Shown: positions 1-12,484, counted from the stretch's first letter. The stretch is DNA of 64,000 nucleotides from Trichostrongylus colubriformis (GCA_963978905.1 OZ022258.1:42206591-42270590), one strand, 5' to 3'. A program made the numbers and translations. The notes: generated by a model from the sequence alone, not told the origin.

Positions 1-1320
1 GGTATAAAAGAAGGTGAGGAGAAGGAGCGGCGGTTTTTTCCTCTGGGGTCATCACAAGTGCCCCTGAACAAGTTTGCTCAGAAGAAGCTGCTCCTTCAAA
101 TCACAAGTCACAGCAGGAAACGTGGTTAGTACCGATTGATAATTCGATCATAAACTTGTGTGCTAATATAGTGTTGAGAGCAGCACAAACACAAGTCCCG
201 CGTGGCAGAGTAAAAGGGTAAAACGGTTACAGAGTTACTGGTCTCTGCATCGTGAAAAGGTAAAAGAAACCATCGAACGCTTTCAGTCTTTGTTAATCTC
301 AGGAAAGACAATTTTAAAGATGAGTGCCACTTCTTTGATGTTATTATCTAGTGTTTTTACTGAATTTTGTAGTTACGTCAATTCCAATGTATGTTCTGCA
401 CAAGGTCGTTATATATGCAGCACGTTCTGTAGATCACCTACTGTAGGTTTATTCATTTTTGAGGACCTAAAAAAGGAGGATGTGATCCTTGCATGGGTAT
501 TTTGAGTTTCCCTTTTGTTGTTTATTGGTATATTATTCATTGTATTTAGTTGGATTGATGAAATGTACTAGTCGATATTGTGTGTCTTTATTTCAGTGTT
601 AGTTTCTACTACTCAAATATGAATTTATAGGGTTGCAAATTCCCCTTAGTTTCTGTCTATCGTACCGACGCATGTTTCTCCTGGAGGTATGTAAACTGTT
701 TAAATCTAGCATTGTGTGCAGAAAGTATTGAGTGACACCATATTTCATAGTACATTAAGATATACTTGGAAGTGAGTGATACATGTATTATAATGAACCT
801 TTTGTCGTATCCATTGTTACAGTTCAGTTTCTAGAAAAAGGTTCTATTTTTCTTTTATTTAAGTGTCGCTACGTTTTCAATTCAAATCTTTAATCATTTG
901 TCTTGAGGCTATTTTCTTCAATGTTTTGAATCTCTGTTGACTAGATAAGGTACGAGGTAAGTAATTATAGTTATACTATAATTCTTTAAATCTTATACTA
1001 TAAACTAATTATTAAGTACCTATTTATGTGCATGCGCAATGTGGGATTTACTTCGTAACTGAGCCATGAATTTCTTCGCTTTAGTTTTGTATTGTTCAGA
1101 TTATTTATCTGTTTCTACCCGGTGAAAAAAGGTGCTGTTTGAAGCAAAATGGACTCAGTGAGCTTACATCAGTAACTGGTTTTTTGGCGGTAACTTTTAA
1201 GGCGTATTCATATACTGCCTGCCTATAAGTAAGAGCTCGATTCAATGTCGAAAATGTGGGGCAAGCCAAGCGTCTTCTGGAGGTGCAGGAGAGTAATAAT
1301 GAAGCTTTGTATCAAAACAG

Positions 1321-1538
1321 ATAAGGGTGTTATTCACGCCAAGTAAATATAATCTGACTCTCAAGGATACTGTGCAGCTTCTAAGGGAAATGGTGAAGTG
1401 AGTCTTTAGTTTGTTTTCTAGTTATCTTTTTCTGTTATAGAAGTAGGTTATTGTAGATATGATGTTGTCAGTGACACCTCCCCTCTATCTTGGGTCAAAA
1501 AGGCTGGCGTTATAGGAGAAACCATGTGTTCCGAGTAG
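1321..1538 (+). CDS. Possible 3' end of a split gene of unknown function
   Basis: Two candidate exons. The first, 1321-1397, reads IRVLFTPSKYNLTLKD then QLLREMVK and ends at a strong donor (GTGAGT at 1398). The second starts after TTGTAG at 1457 and runs to a TAG at 1536-1538, reading YDVVSDTSPLSWVKKAG followed by VIGETMCSE. The phases agree: 2 bases carried over, then 1. Upstream at about 1236-1320 a different frame reads FNVENVGQAKRLLEV, which is also protein-like, so there may be a one-base frameshift or an unseen junction near 1320. The acceptor before 1321 lacks a pyrimidine tract. No family recognised. It may be a pseudogene. Confidence 0.32.
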
Positions 1539-2166
1539 CTTCCATTCTGTAATATTATAAAAAATTATGGTTTCAAAACTATAAATTTGGATACCTAAGC
1601 TGAACCGTCCTAGCCTTTTTGGGATCATTACATGTCAAAAGGAAAAATTCACCACTCCGATTCCAACAAAGGAAGAAAACTGATGTAAAACTGATAAGTG
1701 GTCAAACAACGAAAAATTCGGACGTGGAAAACTTGAGGTGAGAATTAAATGGTATTTAAAGGACTGATATATTGAATACTTTTTAGTCTATACTTGCGTC
1801 GAAGATAAAGTGATATTGTCTTGACAAGAAAAGTAGTTACCCGATATCATCGTAAAGGGTGCCACCTGGTAACTAGAAATTAGAACAATGACTACACTAT
1901 GGTGAGTTATTAGGTTACTTAAAGCTTCAGAATGTTAATTAGCCCAGACCGTTCTAGCCTAATGGTAGTAGAGTATATCATATTTTGTTGAGTAGCATTA
2001 GAATCAATTTATTACAGCGATTCAAGTCAACATTTTTGTCTATAACCCTTGGTTGGGATTAGAGTGACTGGTAAGGAGCTCCAATCAAAAGCTGGTTGAC
2101 TCCACTTATGAATAAGAGGGGAACGAATCATATTTCTCTTCCTCACTTTTCAATAAAAATGAGAAA

Positions 2167-3235
2167 GTAGAGATTGTGCATACATTTGCTGGACCACTCG
2201 ACGGAACCTTCTACCTTGTCGTCGTAGACGTAAACTCAAAATGGCCGAAAATAATACGTAAGGATAAAATCTCCACGTCAGCCACAATCAAGGCTATGAC
2301 GACAATTTTCGTGCATTTCGGAATCCACAAATGCTCCGTACCGACAACGGCACACAGTTCACATCGACACTATTTGAATTTTTTGCTGTCGCCGTGGAAT
2401 CGAACACATCGCTCTCCTCCTTTTCATCAGCAAAGCAACGGCCAGCAGAGCGTTTTGTGGATTTTTCGAAAGAGGATTAGCCGAGCTGTCGAGCCGAGCC
2501 GAGCCGAGCTGTAGGGAGCGTCGGCAGACTCTCTACACCTTCCTTATGGTATATCGCTCGACACCATGCCCGTTGGGACCGAACCATCTTTCTTCTGCTT
2601 GGAACTTTCTGGGTCGTCGACTACGCACTGAGCTCACGTTGATGTTGCCATCGTCTGACAAAAACGTTAGACCACGGGATACAAAAATGGAGGAGCAATT
2701 CAACAGGCATCATGGTTCACGAGCGCTAATTTGATGTCGGCGACATCGTCTACGCCAAGGATTATCGAAGACTGAAGGGACCTGGACGTCCGGAATCAGC
2801 ACTCAGCGCCTCGGAAACGTTCTCTATTGATGCGCAGTGCAAACTTACTGTGGACGCGGCACGCGAATCTGCTGAAACCATGCAACGATACTCCAGTCGT
2901 CGAACACCTATTGAACCTTTCGACCTGATCCCAATATCTGATAAACCTGCCGTTACTGATGTTCAGTCAACATCGGGCAACAGACGACGTCGCCGGCCTC
3001 CAGTCTCTCAAACGACTGCGAATCAACGCCACAGTCTACACCAGCGACGATGCCACGACTTCGCCGATCGCCACGGACTAGACAGTCCCCGCGACGACTT
3101 CACGTGGATCCGAAGAAGAAATCTTATGCTTACTTTTGTACTCAAAGGCCCTTGTAGTTTGTTGGTGCATATGGGTCGTCCACCATTTTTCTATAACTCA
3201 ATTTACTTCTTCGTTTGACTAATAGACGACTTCCC
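2167..3235 (+). pseudogene. Ty3-type LTR retrotransposon remnant (integrase region)
   Basis: A degenerate integrase-like reading. Around 2176-2260 it reads GPLDGTFYLVVVDVNSKWP, the opening of an integrase core with its first aspartate. The second-aspartate motif (TDNGTQF) is at about 2340 but in another frame. A PFHQQSNGQQ stretch stands where the PFHPQSNG motif and catalytic glutamate region belong. A second open frame at 2546-2734 (YRSTPCPLGPNHL) and a third at 2850-3218 continue the C-terminal region typical of nematode Ty3 elements. At least three frameshifts separate the parts, so nothing is intact. No LTRs, primer-binding site or reverse transcriptase are seen nearby. The copy is old and truncated. 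Confidence 0.7.
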
Positions 3236-4297
3236 CGTCGTCTCGCTCTCCGGCCCTCCACAACAGGCGATGATTTGCCTACGACCCACCGCAGGCAATA
3301 GAGGCAACAAGGGGTGGTGAGACCGCGGTACAGCGCTCGACTATCAGTGACGCCCAGCTACTTCATCTCCTCCAGGTAGCGCAAGCTTGCCTTCAACACT
3401 GCTATATATCTATTAAGAGGTAAACGTAGTTCTCCTGCTGTTGTACTTTTTTCTCACAATTTCCTCCCAGAACTGTCCAAATTGTGACGACGACAACGAT
3501 AATAAATCATCTCTGGTAACTGATATGAAAGTAATAGGGGAAATGTGACATGTCTTGTTCTCACAGGCCGGGTGTAATCTGTGAGTGAACGTTGCCCGTG
3601 AGAAGGCATAAGCAGCATTTTAGAACCCTGTAACACTTTTAGAGTATCGTAGGTGACTTTAAGCGTATCGTAGGCGACCACTCATAGGTGATTCCCATAG
3701 CAGGTTAAGAATAATCAGAAAAGGCATTGATTTGTCGAAGATTCGTGACCACACTTTTTGACATATGATGCTCAGACCACACTTTGGTCTCGTCTAATTA
3801 TCTATCACGAATAGGTAGTGCTCCAGTATAATGCTAAATTGCTGTAGTTAACTCGCCCTAGCTATTTTGATTGAATAATTGGCGATGTGATGCGTTTAGT
3901 GACCGATCATAATTGTGAGTGTTGCTGAAATGCACTTCCAATCTGGCACTGTAGTAACCCCCGCTTAGAAATGTTAGCTAGTGTACAAGCACTGGAGTTA
4001 GAGAAAGTGAGAGCAAACGACGATGAAAAAATATAACGAGGTCTCATTAGAAAGATCTGTCAGTTTCAAATTCTTCGAGAAGCACTCACATTAACGACAA
4101 TGCTAGCTGAGCATCCCTCGAGATGACATTGACTGTTGAGGTAATCAAACGTGTTCGTTATGGACCGGCTCTTTTGAGGTGATTTGGAACGACTGAATAA
4201 CGTAAAATTCGGTGGCTCAGTTCAAAGTAAAGAATATCAAATTCTAAGATTCCAACCTCCTAATATGAAACCAGATTCATTACTCATATTTTGTTAC
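3236..4297. other. No supported gene
   Basis: AT-rich sequence with scattered short open frames. A 19-codon plus-strand frame starting with ATG at about 3972 ends near a GTGAGA, but there is nothing to support it. No repeat was recognised. Confidence 0.4.
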
Positions 4298-4572
4298 CTT
4301 GTGGCTTTTTCTTCATGAGGTTGCCGTCGCTCTTTCCGCGGTGAGTGTGACCGAGTGCGGATCACTCCATTCATGCTTGTTCCTTCGAACAACGAAGGCT
4401 CCTCAAAATTTGAATTGTGGTCTTTGGGCAGGTAAAAGTGCTGAGGAGTGGAATCGTTGGCGTTGCTTTCTTTTGATGACGGTTTCACCATATCCACGTC
4501 ACGCCAAGGTTCGGAAGATCTGGCCACATAGTCAGAGCGCTCTGTGTTCCACGAATGAACACCGACTGATTC
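4298..4572 (-). CDS. Probable internal exon, unknown hydrophilic protein
   Basis: On the minus strand a 91-codon open frame lies between an acceptor (CTATTGTAG, plus-strand 4573 onward) and a donor (AAG then GTAACA, ending at 4298). It starts ESVGVHSWNTERSDY and continues through DVDMVKPSSKES to RTRSHSPRKERRQPHEEK. The composition is polar and rich in S, P, K, E and N, as in disordered regions of cytoskeletal or scaffold proteins. Phase in is 0 and phase out is 2. The start exons at 21112-21334 on the same strand have a similar Ser/Arg/Pro-rich style and end in phase 0, so one long-intron gene is possible, but this is inference. Confidence 0.45.
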
Positions 4573-4579
4573 CTACAAT

Positions 4580-5164
4580 AGAGAAAAGAGAATTCAAACG
4601 TTAGGTTTCAAAATACATAAACTTGATATAATGTATCGCCGGAGGACAGGGCTGTGGTATGATTTATAGATATATGAAATGTGTATTAGAAATATTAGCT
4701 TGGTGCATAAGTTTTAAGACCTTTCTCATTGTCTTGTGGTTTCGCCGTCCTAGAATTTCATCGAGTATTGATTACAAGACAGATTTCAAGCATTGTCCGA
4801 CGATTTCCTTAGCATCCATATGAGCTAGTCTCGCTGAGTCGTAGCAAGAATGGGCTCAAAATAAAAATCCCATGTTTGAACATGACTCTTAACAAGTGTC
4901 CTAATTGGGGAAACTGCTGCTAATATTTGTGCTGCAGTCACTGACAACGCTTCTTATTACTCTACATGTCCAGCTGTTTAATCGCTTTGGATCTGGAGAT
5001 ACGAATTTTGTTGTCCACCCACCCACAGGTGGTTAGGCGCCCTACGACGATACCCTTAAAGGTTTGGAAGTAAATACGAAAGTCTCTATGCTATAACTGA
5101 GCGCATCACATACTCTACCCATGTGACAATTGGCACACTAACTAGCAAGACATTATTATTGCAG
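4580..5164. other. No supported gene
   Basis: AT-rich intergenic or intronic sequence. I see no repeat or open frame worth calling. Confidence 0.35.
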
Positions 5165-5412
5165 AACGAACTCAAGTACTTTACGTCGACCATAAGAGGG
5201 GACATCACTGACAAAGCAGAGCGGAATCGTCTCCACGTTTGGCAATAGGTGCATTTCAGCTCTGTTTTGTTTGCTCTAGATTTTTTCAGGAAGGATGCAG
5301 AGTCGTACCAGTCGCTACTACTCAACGACTACTGTTTAACACTTTCTTTCAATCGTTCCAAGAAGCAGCTGTTTTGCCTTCCGACCACGTTACCAGAATA
5401 TTGCGAAGATAA
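5165..5412 (+). CDS. Possible two-exon 3' end, unknown protein
   Basis: After TTATTATTGCAG an open stretch 5165-5236 reads NELKYFTSTIRGDITDKAE and stops at a GTTTGG that could be a donor. A good acceptor (GATTTTTTCAG) precedes 5290. In matching phase 0 the second part reads EGCRVVPVATTQRLL, then FFQSFQEAAVLPSDHV, and ends at TAA 5410-5412. The other open frame of the second part (reading KDAESYQSLLL) cannot be ruled out. The donor is weak. No family recognised. Confidence 0.28.
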
Positions 5413-5623
5413 GGCGGGAAATGAAAGAAGTAAACTTTGAAGTTCCGCGTTATCCTTTGTGTTCTCCCATTCTATTCTAAAAACTGCTTATCGGACCATT
5501 ACATGAAGTGAGAAATTTGATTAACTAGCCAGACCCAGATCTTATATCCATGATTCCCCAAATCGTAGCTGGTGAACTTCCGGGCAACACCAGCTACATA
5601 CATAATCACTGTGAGCAAGTGAG

Positions 5624-5762
5624 TGGTAAAATCACATGATAGTTATATTGACTACATATATACCCAAGCGCTTCAAGGTAATAAGGTCTTATGGTAAAAT
5701 CACATGATAGTTATACTATTGACTATACATATATATCCAAACGCCTCAAGGTAATAAGGTCT
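5624..5762. repeat. Tandem duplication, about 70 bp x 2
   Basis: Two adjacent copies (5624-5691 and 5692-5762) begin with TGGTAAAATCACATGATAG and end with GGTAATAAGGTCTT. They differ by a few substitutions and small indels in the TATA-rich middle. Confidence 0.85.
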
Positions 5763-6316
5763 TTAAAAAGTATTGAATGTCGCAAGACTTATGCTACAAA
5801 GTAATTTTAGATTCTGAACCTAGCCCCTTTGGTCATTCTTTCGCTGAGAAAAATCATCTTCACTGAAAAATCGTTATAAGCTATCCCAAGCAAATCATTT
5901 TCTATGATATTCTCCAGCCTCTTCTCATCTTTTTTACACCTTTGTGATACCGTCGCGACTAATTGCCTTAATTTCGCTATTGTCGGAGCGCTAAAATCAC
6001 CAAGCTATTTTTGCGCTTTTCCAAGTTTTTAACAGTAACTAAGCCGTGCTACATCGATGAGCAAATAGTTTCCAGGAAGGGTTAGGTATGTTTACAACGC
6101 TAGTAGGAGTAAGGATTCTTAAAGACACCAGGAGGGGTAATTTTGGCTTACTGTAGAACAGACGTAGTGCGGACGAGTTTGAGTGGCCGCCATTGCACAA
6201 ACTCGCCAATTTGACGCCTTGGCATGGTGCCAAAAGAAGATGGTTCTATTATAGATTTGTTTTTTCCATTTAGTTTTTACTTTGTTCTTTCTTATATCGT
6301 TTCTAGATGTACTTAC
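5763..6316. other. No supported gene
   Basis: AT-rich. A minus-strand acceptor-like TTTTTCAG near 5862 precedes only a short open frame. The open frame at 6039-6233 looks like chance. Confidence 0.35.
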
Positions 6317-6542
6317 GGGTCAAATAAAGTCGCGGGGGGGGGGGGGGAGTGGAGACGCAAAATTTTCACCCATGTCAAAGCTTCTTTCCCTTCCTAGCGT
6401 TAGGCTAAAGCAGATGAGACCTATGCTTTGACAGATGCTTTTTCATGTGGGAGGAGGGATATCAATTTCAGCCTTAGCCTAGTAAGGAAAGGAGCTTCGA
6501 CGTCGACGCAAAGTTGCGTCTCCCCCCGACTTTATTTGACCC
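6317..6542. mobile_element. Foldback element with GGGTCAAATAAAG ends and a G14 run
   Basis: The left end begins GGGTCAAATAAAGTCG and the right end is its reverse complement. The arms also share GGAGACGCAAA and the stretch around AAAGCTTC/GAAGCTCC..CCTTTCC, so about 90 bp per side is imperfectly self-complementary. A run of 14 G lies in the left arm near 6333. No coding capacity: a non-autonomous foldback or MITE-like element. Confidence 0.65.
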
Positions 6543-7069
6543 TTCCGAGATTTTCAGGTATAGAAATGCACAATTAAGAAGATTCTTAAGTAAACAAGTA
6601 AGATATGTCACTAGAAAACAGTCTTAAGAGGAAATAACTCAAAAATAAGATTACATCAGGCCGAAGACAAGCTTTAAAATGAACGAAGCGTGGCTCGGCC
6701 ATGGAAGCTTGCAGTTCGGACGGAAGCGCGCCCTGGGGGCAAATAGCGCCCTATGGCGCGTTTTTCAACGCCGGTTTCGTTACACATTGTATCTACCGAA
6801 CCCATATGTTTGTTTTCAGACGCCATTGTTTTTGTAAACGTTATTCCGCCCTTGCCCCCTCCCGGTGCCTTTAACGGAGTTGCAAGTGTTTTCTTGACCA
6901 TTTTTGCGATACATATACTGCGGAAAACTCAATGCGAGTGAAAGGATTTGCGTTCGTAATTAACTGTTGTTGGCCTCTTTCGCAACAATTCCCTTTCTGT
7001 TTCGTTCACTAGTCTCTGTAGATATCACCAGTATGCTCTCCTTCCCGATGCCCCGAATGTAGAGCAGTA
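6543..7069. other. GC-richer stretch, no supported gene
   Basis: Both strands have open frames between 6674 and 6941, but neither has convincing splice sites or a recognisable motif. Unassigned. Confidence 0.3.
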
Positions 7070-7566
7070 ACTTAAAGGCATACTACGCGGTAATCACATT
7101 AGTGTCTTACTTTCTTGGAGTAAGTAGGTCCTTAGATAGGTGGCCAGGTTGCACCCTTGTTGCGGCTCTGTAGTGCATCTCGCGGCGATAGGCGCGCTCA
7201 ACCCGAGCCGAGCTGAGCCCATCGAGCCGAATCACTCCTGGCCCTAGACAAACAAATTTCCAACGTGGCTCTCACGTGGAGAAGAAAACTTGCGATAAGA
7301 CAAGATAAGGCAACGATTCCAATAATGAAGGCAGCTTCAGCAGGGAAGAACACGTGATTCGTAGCATTTCGTGCGATATCATAGAGCAAAAGCTCTTCTA
7401 CAATCTCCATTACTCGTACGAGGACTGAATACAGGGAGCTTTATTTTTGGTGGTTGTGAGGAGATTTGATTCATTTTTCTTCATTGGTGGGTAAAGCAGG
7501 GCCTTTACGTCCAGTAATACGCGCGATAACTCTCACAATTTATCGCGAGGTGTGCCTTTAAGGCTA
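7070..7566. mobile_element. Terminal-inverted-repeat element, non-autonomous
   Basis: The left end (CTTAAAGGCATACTACGCGG near 7070) is matched in inverted orientation near 7566, where the reverse complement reads CCTTAAAGGCACACC then CGCGATAA. The interior 7105-7410 matches the element at 29829-30155, sharing GACAAACAAATTTCCAA and the CTTGGAGTAAGTAGGTCC motif. A similar end occurs near 60740-60780. No transposase is visible. Confidence 0.55.
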
Positions 7567-7663
7567 CAACTATTCCATTTGACTGCGCATTGACGCTTGG
7601 GATTTGGCCACGACTTCTTGTGTGTAGAATTGTTACAAAAGATCTACATCAGAGAAAGGTCTT

Positions 7664-7832
7664 TACAGTCCAGTTCTCAAAGCCTGGCAGGGCGTGGCCT
7701 ACGGATCCGGGTGAGTGGCGAGAGTGAGAGTACGTGACAAGAGTGAGAGTGTGTGTCGGGGTGCGAGAGATCGATACACGTTCATGCAAGTCCGTAGGCC
7801 TCGCCCTGCCAGGTGTTAGGAAAGGGACTGTA
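7664..7832. mobile_element. Foldback MITE, CAGTCC family, copy 1
   Basis: Begins TACAGTCC and ends GGACTGTA. Near the ends the arms carry CTGGCAGGGCGTGGCCTACGG and its inverted partner, separated by a GAGAGTGAGAGT-rich loop. Two related copies lie at 25679-25801 and 26057-26183. Confidence 0.75.
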
Positions 7833-9490
7833 CTGCTCCTCGCAAGTAGATGAACTATTACTGTGGCTGAGGACAATTTGACAGACAACCGTTTCCTTAT
7901 ACTAAATCTTTTCAGTTTTACAAGCGTTTTGCTACACCTAATTCAGTACCTTTCAGCTTGTGGCTCAATCTCAGCAATACTAGCAGTTCACAGTTTAAAA
8001 TTTTTAAAATGAGTCGTGGTGTTATTCGTCATTAAGACCGACACCACTCCCTCTGAATCGTTCAACCAGTAATGATACCTGATGCAAGTACGACAGGTCC
8101 TAACCTCCGCGAGCTCTCACCATAGTTTGATGAGCCGCAGAAGATTTCATCTTTATGTCAATCAACAGGAGAATTGGAGTCGAAAATGCAACTTCGAATG
8201 CATCATTGGTTGAGCATCTTTCGAAACAAAAAAAAATCGCTGATCATAGGTGAAAACCTGGAGATTTTGTGTGAAAAGAAGGGAACTGGCGAAAGTGTCA
8301 GTTTCCAGCAAGGCTTGCAATCATTAAGCGAAGTTTCATATGACTAAATGTCACTGACCAAAATTGATTAGTAGTATTCATGCCTACGTCGCTATGTTGA
8401 AGATTTAGAGGCTGCCAATAATTGCTTCTTATACTTTGTAGCAAACGGCAAAAGAACAGGTTACTGTGAACAAAGTGTTGTCAGATAACACGAAAAGTCG
8501 CTACAAAACAGCCAATGTGCAAAACGGCGGAAACCCCTTGCCTGACCCAGTGGAAGAGGCTAGATGAATTGGGCGAAAAATAAGATCATTACAAATGATC
8601 AAGAGACGTACATGGTGGAGTTGGCAAAACTTTAGAATAAGATGATACAGCCATAACCAATAGTTAAAGGATTTAAAACTGGCTTCGATGGAATGCGTCA
8701 AGTCTCTTCTGTTCAAAACCACGGAGTCGTGAAACGCATGAGATACTTCGAAGAAAATCGCGAGAACTGATTCGGATTATGTTCCAGCTCATTGCCAAAA
8801 TGAAATTCAGGGCGTTGGAAACCCCAAATTACGTGAAAAATTGATGAAACACACCCTATTCATATTTCTCACGGATCCGATGGATTCTAGGAAATAATAG
8901 GGCAAAAAACGAGTAAAATTGAGCGGGTTTTTATAGATAAGCCCATCAGGGTCAGTTGCTCTGATGTATGGAGATTGTCGGTTAGTTTTTCGCCATGAAC
9001 AATTGGCATGACAAGATGTGAAGGCAAAGTGAAGATGAATGGTTGATCTCACAGCTATTTCACACAAAGCTTGCATCTATTTCACGTTTTGCCCAAGAAG
9101 TAGGAACCTGCAGAGCAGTGGCACACTCATGTGTAAATTTCGAGTAGCCTCCAATAGATGGGAAACCTTAGGGTTATTCCTAGCAATTGTGTCATGACAT
9201 CTAGCTTTTTTTGGTCTAGACGGCCTTACTCGCTCGAAGACACCTGTAGGGACGTTTGTCTTTATTTCTTGGTTCTATCATGCCTCATATTTTCTTCATC
9301 AAATGTCAGTACAGACAAGCCCCTTCTCCAGCGTGTGAAAGAGCCTCACTATACCGTCAAGATGGACTTTTGCTCATATGTGTTCTTCCTTTGTCTCATC
9401 ATAATCTCTAAACGCGTGGCAATAAACTCTATATAGGACCCCGCATATTCTGTACATTGGTGCATCGGTGCGACTAGAACGACCTTGGAC
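7833..9490. other. No supported gene
   Basis: AT-rich. The open frames at 8501-8722, 8807-9076 and 9158-9436 have no splice sites or motifs that I trust. Confidence 0.35.
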
Positions 9491-9496
9491 TAGAAA

Positions 9497-10026
9497 ATGA
9501 CGACGGCACCATCTACCAGGCAGGGACTTCTGACAAAGGCGTGGAACTGGTTAGCTTCCATCTCGACGACGCAGGGTATCAGCCGCAAGAGGGACTCGTG
9601 GAAACCCCGTCGGATCCTGAGGAGAGAAAGAAATTCGTCCGAGACGAAAGCTACGATCTCGTCAAGCAAGATAGGTCATCGAAAGGGAACAAAAGAATGT
9701 CGACACAGCGCTTTAGGCCTACTAGGAAGAAGCTGACAAGCTGCCAACCGATACGCCGCAACTTCATCAAGAAAATAAAGGAAACTTCAGCGAAAATCGG
9801 AGAACTTTTAGAAAGAGCGGTTCGTTCAACGATAACGATCGCAGAAAACCTGGAGGAGCTAGCGGCGGCTGTGGAGAACGAATCCTCAACGCAGGACATA
9901 CCAAGGATCATATTGGTATCCGTTCCAATACCAACTTTTAGGAGAAAACTATGGGACTGGGAGTCATTTTGGAGCTCCTCAAAATACTCAGTGGTTATTT
10001 ATGGCGATTGTGGAACATTAAGGTAG
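9497..10026 (+). pseudogene. BEL/Pao-like retrotransposon gag fragment
   Basis: The sequence opens with MTTAPSTRQGLLTKAWNWL in one frame and continues, after a frameshift near 9550, as a 161-codon frame from 9541. That frame has a long charged helical section and then PIPTFRRKLWDWESFW at about 9925-9970. This matches the F-(R)-G-D-x-W-E-W-x-x-F-W signature of BEL/Pao gag N-termini (DUF1759 family). The frame then ends, and protease and reverse transcriptase are absent. It is a truncated, frameshifted relic. Family assignment rests on the recalled motif. Confidence 0.6.
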
Positions 10027-10029
10027 AGA

Positions 10030-11880
10030 TGCTTTTTACTGTGACAGCGCAGCAAGTGTGAAACCAAACGTTCGAAGAATCCGAGAAGTAGGACCCCTCC
10101 TACCAGCCAGGACGTGCTTTCGCGAACTCTGCGTCACTGCACGGTGAGATGCAGATGGCGGTGCAGCTGAATGTTACAGTACCCTCCATAGCTGTTGGGC
10201 CACCAGTAGCGGTAGGACTGAAGCATAGCACTGCGATAAAATTCTAAGACGCATTTTTCAACGCAAGTCTCACCCGAGATTATCTCTTTAAAACTCGAAG
10301 TTCACAGAAAACATTTATTTCTGTACTCAATTCGCTCTTTCTTTCTGATGCACTTTATGGTATAGGCCTTGATATAATTGGCAGATCGTTTTAAAACGGA
10401 GGTAAGTGGTCTACGTGAGGATAAGCTTTTTTGAACAGGTCATCACACGAAATAGGTGTCTTGTCGCTTCAACAGTGTACTGATTACACGAAAAAGAGCG
10501 TAGTTGCCGCCATCTCCTGTGACTTCAACCGTTCGGGTCTCCTGTCCTACACTCCTTTACTGGATTGTGCTTCGATAGATACTTTTATCTTTCCGCTACG
10601 GAACAACAGAAATAACTCCGGATAAAAGAGTATGACTATGGTAAACCAAGCAGAATGCCATGAAGGAAACTGACTGTGTGTGAATACCAAAACCGGTGAA
10701 GCCGATTCGGAATTCTAGCGCCTAGGAATGATCGCCGTATATGCATAGACTACGACCACGTCAAAATGTGGTATACTCGGTCAGCTTAAAATGAACCGTG
10801 GAGTAGTGAAAACATCGAAAAACTTATATTTATATTTTTCGCCAATTTGACACATCACTTAAAACTAAGATCACCATTATCCCCGAAAACTTTGGCTCAT
10901 AGCAGTCATTCCGGCCTATAGCAGCTGAACCGCGAAGCAGGTGTGCGATATATGCAGGGAAATGCTGACAGCCTTCATATTGTTCAAAAAACCATGTACA
11001 AATGGGTGTCGGCAAGTCATGTTATCGTTGGCATGTTTTCCATCGTTTTTCAAGTGGTACCACAGGTAGGCCATTCATCTTCTAAGGTTCTTATTGGCTA
11101 CGATCGCATACTACAGTGAGAAAGTATTGTCTCACACTGTAGCACGATCGCGTGTACATACTGTAAAAAGAACTTTGTAAGGGAATCTTCCATCGTGATG
11201 AGACGCAAGTGAGAAATATGGTGGATAGAAATCAAAGTAGTATAGCGGTGGCTGCATTTCATCGCTTCCATTCACGTTGTGAATAAGAGCGACATGAGAA
11301 TCGAGTAAGCCCTCACATTCCCGCGATTTCAGATAGTCTTACTTTTTGTGAGACAGAGGGTTAGCGAATCGCAGATATTATACTCATGAAATTCGTGAAG
11401 AGACGTTTTTCAAAGAGTTTGACGACAACCAAAAATAGGAAGATGATCAGCGATCGCTCAAAGGCAGACAGACTGTACTCTGGAACAATGAATTAATGAT
11501 TGCCTTTCAAAAAAGGGTGAGCAAGTCGTTGTGGGATGCCCTTCTAAAAAGGTTCAGAATGTTGTTGTGGGAGTGAACATACTTATCCGTCACAATCACC
11601 TAGGCGTGGCACTCGAAAATCGATGCAGAGCTGCTGGTGAATCGCCGGAAAAGGAAAAATAGGATGATAACGTTGTGAATACTGGAAATAAGTGTTTCTC
11701 TCTCCAACGATGTATGGCATCCCTAGCATTATCGTGTAATTGCTTTAAGACCGAAATATAGCGGCACGCATAGCTTGCACACATCGCCGCTCATCGTGTT
11801 GCGAAATCCTGACATAAAGGTGCACACCCAATGTGCTATCTACAAAACCTCCCCCCTTCCTGGAAGTTGCATATGATAGA
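10030..11880. other. No supported gene
   Basis: Mixed-composition sequence. An 11-bp-arm hairpin (CTACAGTGAGA/TCTCACACTGTAG) lies near 11112-11143. The segment around 11390-11480 may be degraded transposase-like, but I cannot align it to a family. Confidence 0.3.
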
Positions 11881-12136
11881 TGTGAATGCAACTTTCTGAG
11901 ATAGCCATCATGGCAAGATACGTTCGCCATGATGCCAGGCTTTTTGGGCGTCTACAGAATATGAACAACCAACAACATGCTCCACATAAAATTAGGGCAT
12001 TCGTACTTAAACATGCACCAGGAACTACAATGACCGTCAACGTGGAAAAGAGAACAGGGAGAAGCCTAAAAACTTCAGCGCCTTGAAGACTGAACAGTGA
12101 CCTATAGATTCATAGAATTATGGAAGATGCGGCTAA

Positions 12137-12484
12137 ACCTTCACCATCAAAAGCCGCGCACGTCACTCACTATCTCATCATCCAGACACCTGTACGGGCT
12201 CTTCACAATGTATCATTACCGATGAATCTCACCAAGGGTTATCTCAGTTATGGTGCGATATGGAGTGCGCGACCGAATACTGGCAAGAAGCTGGAATATG
12301 TCGCCAATATGCACTTGATCCAGTAAGAAACTGGAACGGGGCCTACGGTACGATGGCTAGACTTCCTGAACGATGAAAGGGTCAAGTGTGCTCTGAAGGA
12401 AAATTCAGGAAATATGACCCCGGGCAGACGATTCCGAAGGTCGTCACTCTGATCGTAACATTGCTAATATTATGCATTGAATGA
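12137..12484 (+). pseudogene. Cys-rich open frame with a C-terminal hydrophobic tail, one internal stop
   Basis: From 12137 the frame reads a cysteine-rich segment (SSQCIITDESHQGLSQ, WCDMECATEYWQEAGICRQ, YALDPVRNWNGAYGTM). It hits a TGA at 12374-12376 and stays open to a TGA at 12482-12484. The last part (GQTIPKVVTLIVTLLILCIE) is a plausible membrane or GPI-type anchor. Six cysteines in about 80 residues suggest a secreted or surface domain. The internal stop means either a pseudogene or an unseen intron. The preceding open frame at 11886-12086 is in another frame and may be unrelated. No family recognised. Confidence 0.3.

Noticed and set aside
11390..11700. Mariner-like N-terminal relic
   Set aside because: Word-level resemblance only (FKEFDDNQ, KGRQTVL). 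No ordered motif series.
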